The translations under genes and the position numbers were made by a program. 59,770 nt of DNA from Bacteroidales bacterium (lineage in GTDB: Bacteria; Bacteroidota; Bacteroidia; Bacteroidales; UBA12077), in contig WTBR01000111.1 in assembly GCA_013138975.1 (NCBI GenBank), positions 1-59,770 on the forward strand. The letters run 5' to 3'. Positions 33,910 to 42,496 of this stretch are shown piece by piece (the first letter of the stretch is position 1; every line of letters starts with the position of its first letter). Under the pieces are notes generated by a model, which was not told the origin of the DNA, did no database searches, and was given only the letters and a program-made list of their open reading frames with translations.

Positions 33910-35382
33910 ATGGATTCTTTAGAAAAGTATTTTGGAAGATTTAGGGAGAATATAATTGGAATTAATCAAGAATATAAAACTCCATATGGTGAGCAAAAAA
34001 TAATTTATGCTGATTGGATTGCAAGTGGAAGATTGTATGCCCCAATTGAAAAAAGAATCACAGAACAATTTGGTCCATTTGTTGCGAATACGCATACAGA
34101 AACCAGTGAAACAGGAGCGTTAATGACACGTAGCTATCATCATGCTCAAAAATTAATTAAGAAACATGTAAATGCAGGCCCGAATGATGTTTTAATTCAG
34201 GCTGGATTTGGTATGACTGCAATAATTAATAAGCTTCAACGAATTTTAGGATTAAAAGGATGTAGTAAAAGAGTTGAAGAGAAATGTCCTAGAGGAGATG
34301 AAAAGCCAGTTGTATTTATTACACACATGGAGCATCATTCGAATCAAACTTCTTGGTACGAAACAATTGCAGATGTTGTTATTATTGAGCCTGATGAAAA
34401 TTTATTGGTAAGCCCGGAAAATTTGAAATCTCAATTAGAGAAATATAAAGATAGAAAACTGAAAATTGGATCATTCTCTGCTGCATCAAATGTTACAGGA
34501 GTGATACCTCCATACCACGAATTAGCTAAATTAATGCATGAATATGGTGGAGTTTGTTTTATCGATTTTGCTGCATCTGCACCCTATGTCGAGATAAATA
34601 TGCATCCGGAAGATTCAATGGAAAAACTAGATGCGATTTTCTTTTCTCCACATAAGTTTTTGGGAGGGCCTGGAACAGCAGGAGTTATGATTTTTGATTC
34701 AAGCTTATATAATTGTGAAGTGCCGGATAACCCGGGAGGAGGCACAGTTGACTGGACAAATCGTTGGGGCGAGTATAAATATATAGATGACATTGAATTA
34801 AGAGAAGACGGAGGAACTCCGGGTTTCTTACAAGCAATAAGAACAGCATTGGTGTTTGATTTAAAAAATCAAATGGGAGTTGTTAATATGGAAAATCGTG
34901 AAAAAGAATTAGTTTCACGAGCATTCAAAGGATTAAAAACAATACCAAGTGTTCGGATATTGGCCGATAACGTGATTGATAGAATAGGAGCACTTTCCTT
35001 TTATATAGAAAATACACATTATAATTTAGTAGTAAAATTATTAAGTGATCGTTATGGAATTCAAGTGCGGGGAGGATGTGCATGTGCAGGAACGTACGGG
35101 CACTATTTGCTGGATGTGACTTATCAGTATTCACAAACAATTACAGATTTAATAAATACAGGAGATTTATCTCAAAAACCGGGTTGGATACGTTGGTCAA
35201 TTCATCCAACAACGCTGGATTCTGAAATAAACTATTTTGTTTTTGCCGTTGAGGAAATTTCAAAGAACTATAAAAAGTGGAGTGTGGATTATGAGTATAA
35301 TAAGCATACCAACGAATTTGCGCATAAAGAAATGATAGGAAAATCAAACTATGATTTAAATAATTGGTTCTCTCTTAAATAA
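33910..35382 (+). CDS. Class V aminotransferase / cysteine-desulfurase-like PLP enzyme
   Basis: A 490-residue fold-type I PLP enzyme of the class V group. Visible features are YADWIASGRLY near 30, the family-typical HMEHHSNQTSWY near 140-151, CFIDFAASAPY with the PLP-binding Asp, the Schiff-base lysine in FFSPHKFLGGPGT, and GGCACAGTYGHYLL with a cysteine cluster in the place of the desulfurase active-site loop. It is longer than typical IscS/SufS (about 400). No iron-sulfur scaffold genes are nearby, so the substrate is open. Confidence 0.87.
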   Translation: MDSLEKYFGRFRENIIGINQEYKTPYGEQKIIYADWIASGRLYAPIEKRITEQFGPFVANTHTETSETGALMTRSYHHAQKLIKKHVNAGPNDVLIQAGFGMTAIINKLQRILGLKGCSKRVEEKCPRGDEKPVVFITHMEHHSNQTSWYETIADVVIIEPDENLLVSPENLKSQLEKYKDRKLKIGSFSAASNVTGVIPPYHELAKLMHEYGGVCFIDFAASAPYVEINMHPEDSMEKLDAIFFSPHKFLGGPGTAGVMIFDSSLYNCEVPDNPGGGTVDWTNRWGEYKYIDDIELREDGGTPGFLQAIRTALVFDLKNQMGVVNMENREKELVSRAFKGLKTIPSVRILADNVIDRIGALSFYIENTHYNLVVKLLSDRYGIQVRGGCACAGTYGHYLLDVTYQYSQTITDLINTGDLSQKPGWIRWSIHPTTLDSEINYFVFAVEEISKNYKKWSVDYEYNKHTNEFAHKEMIGKSNYDLNNWFSLK

Positions 35383-35405
35383 ATAATAAATAATAGCGAT
35401 TTAAT

Positions 35406-35436
35406 TTTGTATTTATAATAACAATATTTAATTTTG
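35406..35436 (+). promoter_or_regulatory. Promoter of the L31 gene
   Basis: TTTG at 35406-35409 and TAATTTTG at 35429-35436 are separated by 19 bases, the spacing of the Bacteroidota housekeeping promoter (TTTG / TAnnTTTG). The start would be near 35443, leaving a leader of about 50 bases with an AAGGAG Shine-Dalgarno 7 bases before the L31 ATG. Confidence 0.7.
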
Positions 35437-35494
35437 CATGCCATAAAGTTTTATTTAAGTATATAAAGAAAAGCAAAATATAAAGGAGTTAAAG

Positions 35495-35758
35495 ATGAAA
35501 AAGGGAATACATCCGGATAGTTATCGATTAGTAGTTTTTAAAGATATGTCGAATGGTGAAATGATTTTAACAAAATCTACAGCAGCATCAAACGAAACTA
35601 TTAAACATGAAAATGGTAATGAATATCCATTATTGAAAGTTGAGATATCAAACACTTCTCATCCATTTTATACAGGTAAGATGAAGTTAGTAGATACTGC
35701 TGGACGTGTTGATAAATACATGAGTAAGTATAAAAAACACGCTGAAATGAAAAAGTAA
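35495..35758 (+). CDS. rpmE2: Ribosomal protein L31 type B
   Basis: An 87-residue L31 of the zinc-free type B: starts MKKGIHPDSYRLVVFKDMSN, has S-H-P-F-Y-T-G-K in the middle and a basic tail. The CXXC pairs of type A are missing. Type B replaces the zinc form during zinc limitation in many bacteria, but in Bacteroidota it is often the only L31. A clear promoter, a Shine-Dalgarno and a terminator define it as a monocistronic unit. Confidence 0.96.
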   Translation: MKKGIHPDSYRLVVFKDMSNGEMILTKSTAASNETIKHENGNEYPLLKVEISNTSHPFYTGKMKLVDTAGRVDKYMSKYKKHAEMKK

Positions 35759-35782
35759 TTCAAACTCTATATAAAATTTAAA

Positions 35783-35808
35783 AAGCTCCGAGATACGGAG
35801 CTTTTTTT
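35783..35808 (+). terminator. Rho-independent terminator after L31
   Basis: AAGCTCCG-AGATA-CGGAGCTT followed by a run of T residues. The 8-bp perfect stem starts about 25 bases after the L31 stop. A TAAATTTG box for the next gene begins immediately after it (35812). Confidence 0.95.
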
Positions 35809-35811
35809 ATG

Positions 35812-35819
35812 TAAATTTG
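35812..35819 (+). promoter_or_regulatory. -7 box of the GlmU-like gene
   Basis: TAAATTTG matches TAnnTTTG and lies 28 bases before ATG 35847. The -33 element would overlap the L31 terminator and is not clear. Confidence 0.5.
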
Positions 35820-35846
35820 TCAATTACATTATAAAGAAACAGCAAT

Positions 35847-37034
35847 ATGAATTATATTTTATTTGACGACAAATCTTGGAACAACCTATTACCTTTGACA
35901 TTCACCAGACCTGTTTGTGAAATTCGTGCAGGTATTTTAACTATTAAAGAAAAATGGGAAAAATACCTTGATGCTAAAATGTCATACATTACTCAAGAAT
36001 ACTTGCAAGTAAAATATAAGTTAAATGTTGAGGATGAGAATATTTTAATTAATGGCTCAGTAATTCCAACAAATGATTTATTGAGTAATATAAAGAACCT
36101 GAACACAAATGAAGTACTTGTTAAAAACAATAAAACAATAGCGGTAAAGCTAGAAAAACAAGATCTTAAGAGTTTTAATTACAATGAAATAGATAAATAT
36201 AATAAAAGAGAATATTCCGATAAACTTGTAGAAATTATCTGGCCTTGGGATATATTTAGCACGAATGGTGAAAATATTATATCTGATTTTGAATTATTAA
36301 CAAAAGATCGAAAATCAGCAAAAATCAGCAATACAAATAATTTATTAAATGCCGAAAATATTTTTATTGAAGAAGGAGCAAAGTTAGAATTTACAACACT
36401 TAATGCTACAATGGGGCCAATATATATTGGCAAAAATGCAGAAGTTATGGAAAATAGTGTGATTCGTGGTCCTTTTGCATTAGGGGAAAAATCAGTAGTT
36501 AAATTGGGTGCAAAAATCTATGGACCTACAACAGTTGGCCCATTTTCAAAAGTAGGTGGTGAAATTAATAATTCTGTAATTTTTGGATATTCAAGCAAAG
36601 CACACGATGGGTTTCTGGGGAATTCAGTAATTGGCGAATGGTGTAATTTAGGAGCTGATACTAATAATTCAAATTTGAAAAATAATTATACAGAAGTTCG
36701 ATTATGGAATTACGAAACAGAAAGATTTAAAAAAACAGGCTTGCAGTTTTGTGGTTTAATTATGGGTGATCATTCCAAATGTGCAATCAATACAATGTTT
36801 AATACAGGAACTGTTGTTGGGGTAAATGCAAATATTTTTGGTGATGGATTTCCTCGTAATTTCATTCCCTCATTTTCTTGGGGTGGAGCAAGTGGCTTTA
36901 CAGTTTATGGCATAAAAAAAGCATTTGAGGTAGCAGAATTGGTAATGGCAAGAAGAGAAAAAGAGCTTAATGAAACTGAAAAAGATATTTTAAAAGAAAT
37001 TTTTGAAAGAACATCCAAATACAGATATTTCTAA
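35847..37034 (+). CDS. GlmU-like sugar nucleotidyltransferase
   Basis: A 395-residue protein of the GlmU-type putative sugar nucleotidyltransferase family common in Bacteroidota. The N-terminus MNYILFDDKSWNNLLPLTFT-R-P corresponds to the degenerate nucleotide-binding start. Residues about 170-340 form a left-handed beta-helix with hexapeptide repeats (for example IYIGKNAEVMENSVIRGPFAL). It lacks the classical GXGTRM signature, so activity differs from true GlmU. It is followed by lon. Confidence 0.82.
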   Translation: MNYILFDDKSWNNLLPLTFTRPVCEIRAGILTIKEKWEKYLDAKMSYITQEYLQVKYKLNVEDENILINGSVIPTNDLLSNIKNLNTNEVLVKNNKTIAVKLEKQDLKSFNYNEIDKYNKREYSDKLVEIIWPWDIFSTNGENIISDFELLTKDRKSAKISNTNNLLNAENIFIEEGAKLEFTTLNATMGPIYIGKNAEVMENSVIRGPFALGEKSVVKLGAKIYGPTTVGPFSKVGGEINNSVIFGYSSKAHDGFLGNSVIGEWCNLGADTNNSNLKNNYTEVRLWNYETERFKKTGLQFCGLIMGDHSKCAINTMFNTGTVVGVNANIFGDGFPRNFIPSFSWGGASGFTVYGIKKAFEVAELVMARREKELNETEKDILKEIFERTSKYRYF

Positions 37035-37171
37035 AACAAAATATTCAAAATCTTTTTAATAAGATAAATTCAATTCTGGCATAGTGATTGCCACCTCTAG
37101 TTTTCGACATTTCTTTTTCAGGGTACTGACAGAATGTCGCAAGAGATTTTAAAAATAAGGATTTTATAATT

Positions 37172-39634
37172 ATGAGCAATAGATCAAACGAGAGTAAATT
37201 TAGAAATATATTTTTTGCAGATGATATGGAACATGATGGAGATTTTATCCCATTAATTTCTGATGATGAAGATGATAAGGATTTAAAGAAATCAGAATTA
37301 CCCAAAGAATTACCTATTTTGCCATTACGAAATACTGTTTTATTTCCAGGTGTTATTTTGCCAATTACGGTTGGTAGAGAGAAATCAATTCGTCTTGTAA
37401 ATGAAATTTATAAAAAAGATAAAATAATTGGAACAGTAGCTCAGATTGATCCTCACGTGAATGAGCCTGAGGAAAATGATATGTATAGATTGGGTACTGT
37501 TGCACAAATATTAAAAGTGCTTGAGATGCCTGATGGAAGTACGTCGGTTATAATTCAAGGAAAACAAAGGTTTGAAATAAAAGAAATAGTTCAAGCAGAG
37601 CCATTTCACAAAGCAACTGTAGTATTATTAAAAGATAAAAAACCTAGCGACAAAACTCGTGAATTTGAAGCAATTGTAGGATCTTTAAAAGATCTTTCAT
37701 TAAGAATTATTAAGTTGTCGAGTAATATTCCACCGGAAGCATCTTTTGCAGTAAAGAACATTGAAAACACTAAGTTTTTAGTAAACTTCATTTGTTCCAA
37801 TAGCGATATTGATATAAAAGATAAGCAACAGCTTCTTGAAATGGATAATTTAAAGGAGAGGTCAATTAGATTATTAGAGCATCTTTCAAAGCAAATTCAA
37901 ATGCTTGAGTTGAAAGTTGATATTCAATCAAAAGTAAAGACCGATTTAGATCGTCAGCAAAAAGAGTACTTATTAAATCAGCAGATGAAAACAATTCAGG
38001 ACGAATTGGGTGGTAATCCAATGGATCAGGAGATTGAAGAGCTGAAGAATAAAGCTAAGGACAAAAAATGGGGTAAAGAAGTTGCTGAAACTTTCGACAA
38101 AGAAGTTAATAAATTAAATAGATTAAATCCTGCAACAGGAGAATACTCAGTACAATTAAATTATTTGCAAACATTGTTAGATCTTCCATGGAATGATTTC
38201 ACAAAGGATAATTTTGACTTGAAAAGAGCTCAGAAAGTACTTGATGAAGATCATTTTGGATTAGAAAAAGTTAAAGATAGAATAATAGAATATTTAGCTG
38301 TACTTAAATTAAAAGGCGATTTAAAATCACCTATAATTTGTTTGTATGGTCCTCCGGGAGTTGGTAAAACTTCTTTAGGTAAATCTGTAGCAAGAGCTCT
38401 TGACAGAAAATATGTTAGAATGTCATTAGGTGGACTACACGATGAAGCTGAAATTCGTGGACATAGAAAAACTTATATTGGTGCAATGCCAGGAAGAATA
38501 GTTCAGAATATTAGGAAAGCAAAATCATCGAATCCTGTTTTTATTTTAGACGAAATTGATAAAGTAGGAAACGATTTTCATGGAGATCCATCCTCAGCGC
38601 TTCTTGAGGTTCTTGATCCAGAGCAAAATAATGCTTTCCATGATAATTATTTAGAGTTAGAATATGATCTTTCAAATGTAATGTTCATAGCAACTGCAAA
38701 TACATTATCAACTATCAATCCTGCATTACGCGATAGAATGGAAATGATTGATGTTAGTGGTTATATCGTTGAGGAGAAAATGGAGATAGCAAAACGACAT
38801 TTAATTCCTAAGCAACTTGGTGAACACGGAGTAGAAAAAGCAAAAGTTTCATTTAGTAAAAAGGTTTTAGAATATGTTGTTGAGAATCACACAAGGGAAT
38901 CTGGAGTTAGAACATTAGATAAAACAATTGCTAAACTTATTAGAAATCTTGCTAGAAGAATAGCAATGGATGAAGAATTTAATAAAGCTTTATCTATTGA
39001 TGATATTAAAGAGATTTTAGGTCCACCGGAATATTCCAGAGATAAATATCAGGGTAACGAATTTGCAGGAGTAGTAACAGGATTGGCTTGGACTGCCGTT
39101 GGTGGAGAAATATTATTTATTGAAAGTAGTTTGAGTAAAGGTAAAGGCAAACTTACACTAACAGGTAACTTAGGTGATGTTATGAAAGAGTCTGCTGTAA
39201 TTGCACTCGAATATATAAAATCACACGCACAAGACTTAGATATTAGCGATGAGGCATTCGAAAACTGGAATATTCATATTCATGTTCCTGAAGGAGCTAT
39301 TCCAAAAGATGGCCCATCTGCCGGTATTACTATGGCTACATCTCTCGCATCAATTTTCACCCAGCGAAAAGTTCGTCAGAATACTGCAATGACAGGCGAA
39401 ATTACATTGCGTGGAAAAGTATTGCCAGTTGGAGGAATAAAAGAAAAAATATTGGCAGCAAAACGTGCTAACATTACCGATATTATCATATCTGAAGAGA
39501 ATAGAAAAGATATAGGTAAAATTAAAGAGATCTACATAAAAGGTTTAACTTTTCATTATGTAAAAGAAATTATGGAGGTTTTCGACACTGCTTTATTAAA
39601 AGAGAAAGTTAAGAAACCATTGAAGATATCATAA
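37172..39634 (+). CDS. lon: ATP-dependent Lon protease
   Basis: An 820-residue LonA. The N-terminal substrate domain (about 45-245) starts LPILPLRNTVLFPGV. A coiled-coil region follows. The AAA+ module has Walker A GPPGVGKTS near 393 and Walker B FILDEIDK. The protease domain carries catalytic S716 in PKDGPSAGIT and K759 in GGIKEKILAAK. All catalytic residues are present. An acidic N-terminal extension of about 40 residues (rich in Asp 20-40) is typical of Bacteroidota. A strong terminator follows. Confidence 0.98.
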   Translation: MSNRSNESKFRNIFFADDMEHDGDFIPLISDDEDDKDLKKSELPKELPILPLRNTVLFPGVILPITVGREKSIRLVNEIYKKDKIIGTVAQIDPHVNEPEENDMYRLGTVAQILKVLEMPDGSTSVIIQGKQRFEIKEIVQAEPFHKATVVLLKDKKPSDKTREFEAIVGSLKDLSLRIIKLSSNIPPEASFAVKNIENTKFLVNFICSNSDIDIKDKQQLLEMDNLKERSIRLLEHLSKQIQMLELKVDIQSKVKTDLDRQQKEYLLNQQMKTIQDELGGNPMDQEIEELKNKAKDKKWGKEVAETFDKEVNKLNRLNPATGEYSVQLNYLQTLLDLPWNDFTKDNFDLKRAQKVLDEDHFGLEKVKDRIIEYLAVLKLKGDLKSPIICLYGPPGVGKTSLGKSVARALDRKYVRMSLGGLHDEAEIRGHRKTYIGAMPGRIVQNIRKAKSSNPVFILDEIDKVGNDFHGDPSSALLEVLDPEQNNAFHDNYLELEYDLSNVMFIATANTLSTINPALRDRMEMIDVSGYIVEEKMEIAKRHLIPKQLGEHGVEKAKVSFSKKVLEYVVENHTRESGVRTLDKTIAKLIRNLARRIAMDEEFNKALSIDDIKEILGPPEYSRDKYQGNEFAGVVTGLAWTAVGGEILFIESSLSKGKGKLTLTGNLGDVMKESAVIALEYIKSHAQDLDISDEAFENWNIHIHVPEGAIPKDGPSAGITMATSLASIFTQRKVRQNTAMTGEITLRGKVLPVGGIKEKILAAKRANITDIIISEENRKDIGKIKEIYIKGLTFHYVKEIMEVFDTALLKEKVKKPLKIS

Positions 39635-39656
39635 ATAGTAAAATTTTAAATTTTTT

Positions 39657-39688
39657 AATCCGATCATTTTTATGATCGGATTTTTTTA
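39657..39688 (+). terminator. Rho-independent terminator after lon
   Basis: AATCCGATCAT-TTTT-ATGATCGGATT followed by T residues: an 11-bp perfect stem 23 bases after the lon stop. Confidence 0.95.
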
Positions 39689-39750
39689 TTGACTTTTACT
39701 TAAATATCCGTAAATTTATATATTCATAAATTAATTTAAATTAAAACTAG

Positions 39751-40287
39751 ATGAAAATGGGAGCTGGATTATTTTGGGGTATTTTATTAATCCTTATTGG
39801 ATTAGGAATTGTAATTCGTGTTGTTTTCAACATAAACTTCCCCCTTGTTAAATTTGTTATTGCATTCTTCTTTATTTTAATTGGAATCAAGTTATTATTT
39901 GGTGGGTTTAATTTCCGGCAAGGTAATTTTAGTGGTAATGCAACCATTTTTAGCGAAAGTAAAATTGTTGGACAGAAAGAGAACTTTAAAGAATACAATG
40001 TTATTTTTGGCAGTTCTGTAATCGATTTAAGGGATATTGACCTTACTGAAGGATCAAAAGAAATTATAATAAATACAGTTTTTGGAAGTACGACTTTGAT
40101 AATTGATAAAGAAACTCCAATAAAGTTAAAGTCCGATGTAGTTTTTGCAAGTTCTAAATTGCCTAGGAAAAACATTTCGGCCTTTGGAACAGGACGTTAC
40201 GAAAGCGATAATTTTAGTAAGGATACAAATCATGTTTATATTAAAGCGGACATTGTTTTTGGAGAATTTAAGCTTAGAACATATTAA
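39751..40287 (+). CDS. LiaF-like membrane protein with C-terminal beta (toast-rack-type) domain
   Basis: A 178-residue protein. The N-terminal 55 residues form two or three short helices (GAGLFWGILLILIGLGI, then FVIAFFFILIGIKLLF). The C-terminal part has repeated V-I-F-G-S / V-F-G-S-T / V-F-A-S strands, the pattern of the LiaF C-terminal or DUF4097-like domain. Such proteins in Firmicutes damp cell-envelope stress kinases; here no such kinase is adjacent, so the role is unknown. Confidence 0.8.
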   Translation: MKMGAGLFWGILLILIGLGIVIRVVFNINFPLVKFVIAFFFILIGIKLLFGGFNFRQGNFSGNATIFSESKIVGQKENFKEYNVIFGSSVIDLRDIDLTEGSKEIIINTVFGSTTLIIDKETPIKLKSDVVFASSKLPRKNISAFGTGRYESDNFSKDTNHVYIKADIVFGEFKLRTY

Positions 40288-40513
40288 ATTTATTCTATAA
40301 CCTTAAATCCGCAGAGCATGACACGGGTTTGTTAATAATCAATTTGCGGATATTATATATTATAAATTGAGGGCTGTCCAAAAAACTAGTTTTAAAATAA
40401 AAACACTTCGACATCCCGATAGCTATCGGGACAGTGTGACAATCTGATTAAAAGAAAGTTGTCATACTGAGTTTGTCGAAGTATAGACAACTTTTTGGAC
40501 AGCCCCTTTTTTG
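40288..40513. repeat. R4c and a GGGCTGTCC-ended hairpin element
   Basis: R4c starts near 40301 (CCTTAAATCCGCAGAGCATG). At 40371-40505 an element has ends GGGCTGTCCAAAAA / TTTTTGGACAGCCC, recalling the GTCTGTCC ends of R5. Inside is a REP-like inverted pair (ACACTTCGACA...CAGTGTGACA against TTGTCATACTGAGTTTGTCGAAG) with CCCGATAGCTATCGGG in one arm. The T-run after 40505 lies just beyond the stop of the minus-strand coiled-coil gene, so the outer stem may end transcription from the LiaF-like gene. Confidence 0.7.
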
Positions 40514-41059
40514 TTATTTGAAATAATCAAAAGCACGGGAAATAGAATTTTTTACTTTATTTAAATTTTCTTCAAATCCATCTTTTATTTGTTGCAAATT
40601 ATCATCTTGTGATTCTTTGAAATTAGTTAGCTTTTCTTCAAGAACTATTTTTTGGTTTTTGATATTTTCTATTTGCTCCTTAATTTTTTGTTTTAATTCC
40701 TCATTTGTATTTTTTGCTTTATCTTCCAGTTCCTCTATTTTAACAGAAAAATCATTTATCCAAATTTCGGCTTTATCCGAAAATTTTTGCTTGTCAGAAT
40801 TAACTAGTTCTAAAAATTCTTCGAATTCTGAAACTAATATTTCCCAATTTTCTTTGCTTGCGTTTTTTAGTTCCGCAAATTTTTGATCTAGTTTTTCTCG
40901 TTGATTTTTAAGAGATATAATTTTTCTTTCCAACTCAGCAATGTCACTTTTCGCATTGAGCTTTGCTTCAAGAGCTTTAGCTTCAAGTTCATATATTTTA
41001 GCCTTGAGTTGCTTAACAATTATTTCGGCTCTTATTTCATATTCTTTTCTTTCTTTCAT
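40514..41059 (-). CDS. Coiled-coil hypothetical protein
   Basis: A 181-residue, highly charged protein that is nearly all coiled coil (heptads of L, I, A with E/K flanks from about 5 to 165). There is no signal peptide or membrane segment. The composition resembles apolipoprotein-like or phage-shock-type helical proteins, but I do not recognise a family. The antisense frames over this gene are artefacts of its Glu/Lys-rich codons. Confidence 0.8.
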   Translation of the reverse strand: MKERKEYEIRAEIIVKQLKAKIYELEAKALEAKLNAKSDIAELERKIISLKNQREKLDQKFAELKNASKENWEILVSEFEEFLELVNSDKQKFSDKAEIWINDFSVKIEELEDKAKNTNEELKQKIKEQIENIKNQKIVLEEKLTNFKESQDDNLQQIKDGFEENLNKVKNSISRAFDYFK

Positions 41060-41116
41060 GTTTTTTTTATAATTAGTTTAATAAGGTATGAAAATTATCT
41101 ATTGATATCAATAAAA

Positions 41117-41372
41117 AATGCGAATCAAGGCTTAGAATTATTTGTTTTTTAGGCTGAAAGCCTGATTTAATTCAGCCCAATGCAGCGCATTGGGTTTTGC
41201 ATAAGTAGAGATTTACGTCCTGTCAGGACAATTTAAATTAAGCTGCCTTTTCAAGGCGAATATTTATTCACAATAATTCAACCCAAGGCCTTGCCTTTGG
41301 GCTGAAATTAACTGCACTTTCAGTGCGCTACTTTGATAAAGCTTTATCAAGTTTCAAGCCTTGATTCGCATT
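41117..41372. repeat. 256-bp multi-hairpin element with perfect 17-bp inverted ends
   Basis: The ends are AATGCGAATCAAGGCTT (41117-41133) and its exact reverse complement (41356-41372). Inside are at least six short stem-loops in a row: AGGCTGAAAGCCT, CCCAATGCAGCGCATTGGG, GTCCTGTCAGGAC, GCCTTTTCAAGGC, CCCAAGGCCTTGCCTTTGGG and GCACTTTCAGTGC, then GATAAAGCTTTATC. No reading frame spans it. It fills most of the gap between the coiled-coil gene and the wtp operon. Confidence 0.88.
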
Positions 41373-41412
41373 ATTATTTTATACATCCATTTAAATAAGT
41401 TGAGAAATCTCA

Positions 41413-41448
41413 TTGATTTTTAACGGACATGTTTATTTTTGCATGTCC
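41413..41448 (+). promoter_or_regulatory. wtp operon promoter overlapped by an inverted repeat (possible operator)
   Basis: TATTTTTG at 41434-41441 fits TAnnTTTG, with TTG at 41413-41415 in the -33 position. GGACATG (41425-41431) and CATGTCC (41442-41448) form a perfect 7-bp inverted repeat with a 10-base spacer, placed on both sides of the -7 box and 23 bases before the wtpA ATG. A repressor bound here would block polymerase; a metal- or oxyanion-responsive regulator is an inference from the operon content. Confidence 0.6.
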
Positions 41449-41471
41449 TTAATTTAATAATTAAATTAAAA

Positions 41472-42434
41472 ATGAAACGAATTACATTATTATTAAGCAT
41501 TGCACTAAGTACGATTATTCTAATTAGCTGCAACAACCAGAAAACGAAAAAAGATCAATTAATCATATTTCATGCAGGAAGTCTTTCCGTTCCATTAAAG
41601 CAAATGAAAAATGAGTTTGTTAAAGAAAATCCAAATGCTGAAATATTATTGGAATCGGCAGGAAGTGTAAAGTGCGCCAGAAAAATAACTGATATTAATA
41701 AAGATTGTGATATTATGGCTTCTGCAGATTACACTATCATCGATGAAATGCTAATTCCTGATTACACTAGCTGGAATATCAAATTCGCAAGTAACGAAAT
41801 GGCTATAGTTTATCATAATGAGTCTAAATATTCTAATGAAATAACAGCCCAAAACTGGCATGAGATCTTATTAAAAGATGATGTGTTTTATGGAAGGGCT
41901 GATCCAAATTCAGATCCTTGTGGTTATCGCACTGTATTAACTTCGCAATTGTCCGAAGAATATTATAATCACACTGATTTTGCAAAAAAAATTATAGCCA
42001 AAAATCAAGAATATATAAGACCTAAAGAAGTTGATTTATTAGCACTATTAGAATCAAATACCATCGATTATTTATTCCTTTACAGGTCTGTAGCTCAGCA
42101 GCATGGTTTAAAATATATCATCTTACCAGATTCTGTTAATTTAAAAAATCCTGAATTAAGAGAGTATTATAAAAATGCAAAAGTGGATATAACAGGCAAA
42201 AAACCAGGTACTACAATTACAAAAACTGGTCAGCCAATGGTTTATGGTATTACTATCTTAGATAATGCCCCAAACAAGAAACTTGCATTAAAATTCATTG
42301 ATTTTGTACTATCAAAACAAGGCGGATCAACAATAATGGAAGAAAATGGTCAACCATCAATGGTTCCATCCTATTCTGAAACTTACAATGCAATACCGGA
42401 AGAATTAAAACAATATGCAAATCAAAATAAATAG
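41472..42434 (+). CDS. wtpA: Tungstate/molybdate ABC transporter substrate-binding lipoprotein (WtpA-like)
   Basis: A 320-residue binding protein. The ATG at 41472 gives a lipoprotein signal MKRITLLLSIALSTIILISC; an upstream in-frame ATG lies before the promoter box. The mature part begins LIIFHAGSLSVPLKQM, the oxyanion-binding start of the WtpA/ModA type, with E-S-A-G-S-V and ADPNSDPCGYR further on, which fit the WtpA group. It captures tungstate or molybdate in the periplasm for the permease and ATPase encoded downstream. Confidence 0.9.
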   Translation: MKRITLLLSIALSTIILISCNNQKTKKDQLIIFHAGSLSVPLKQMKNEFVKENPNAEILLESAGSVKCARKITDINKDCDIMASADYTIIDEMLIPDYTSWNIKFASNEMAIVYHNESKYSNEITAQNWHEILLKDDVFYGRADPNSDPCGYRTVLTSQLSEEYYNHTDFAKKIIAKNQEYIRPKEVDLLALLESNTIDYLFLYRSVAQQHGLKYIILPDSVNLKNPELREYYKNAKVDITGKKPGTTITKTGQPMVYGITILDNAPNKKLALKFIDFVLSKQGGSTIMEENGQPSMVPSYSETYNAIPEELKQYANQNK

Positions 42435-42496
42435 CTGTTGGTCTTTGGCTATTCGCTTTTAGTAGAAAATAAATCAGCATTTAAAAAACATCAGAA

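Noticed and set aside
40617..40886. Plus-strand Ser/Phe-rich frame over the coiled-coil gene
   Set aside because: Typical antisense shadow of Glu/Lys codons; the minus-strand frame has regular heptads.
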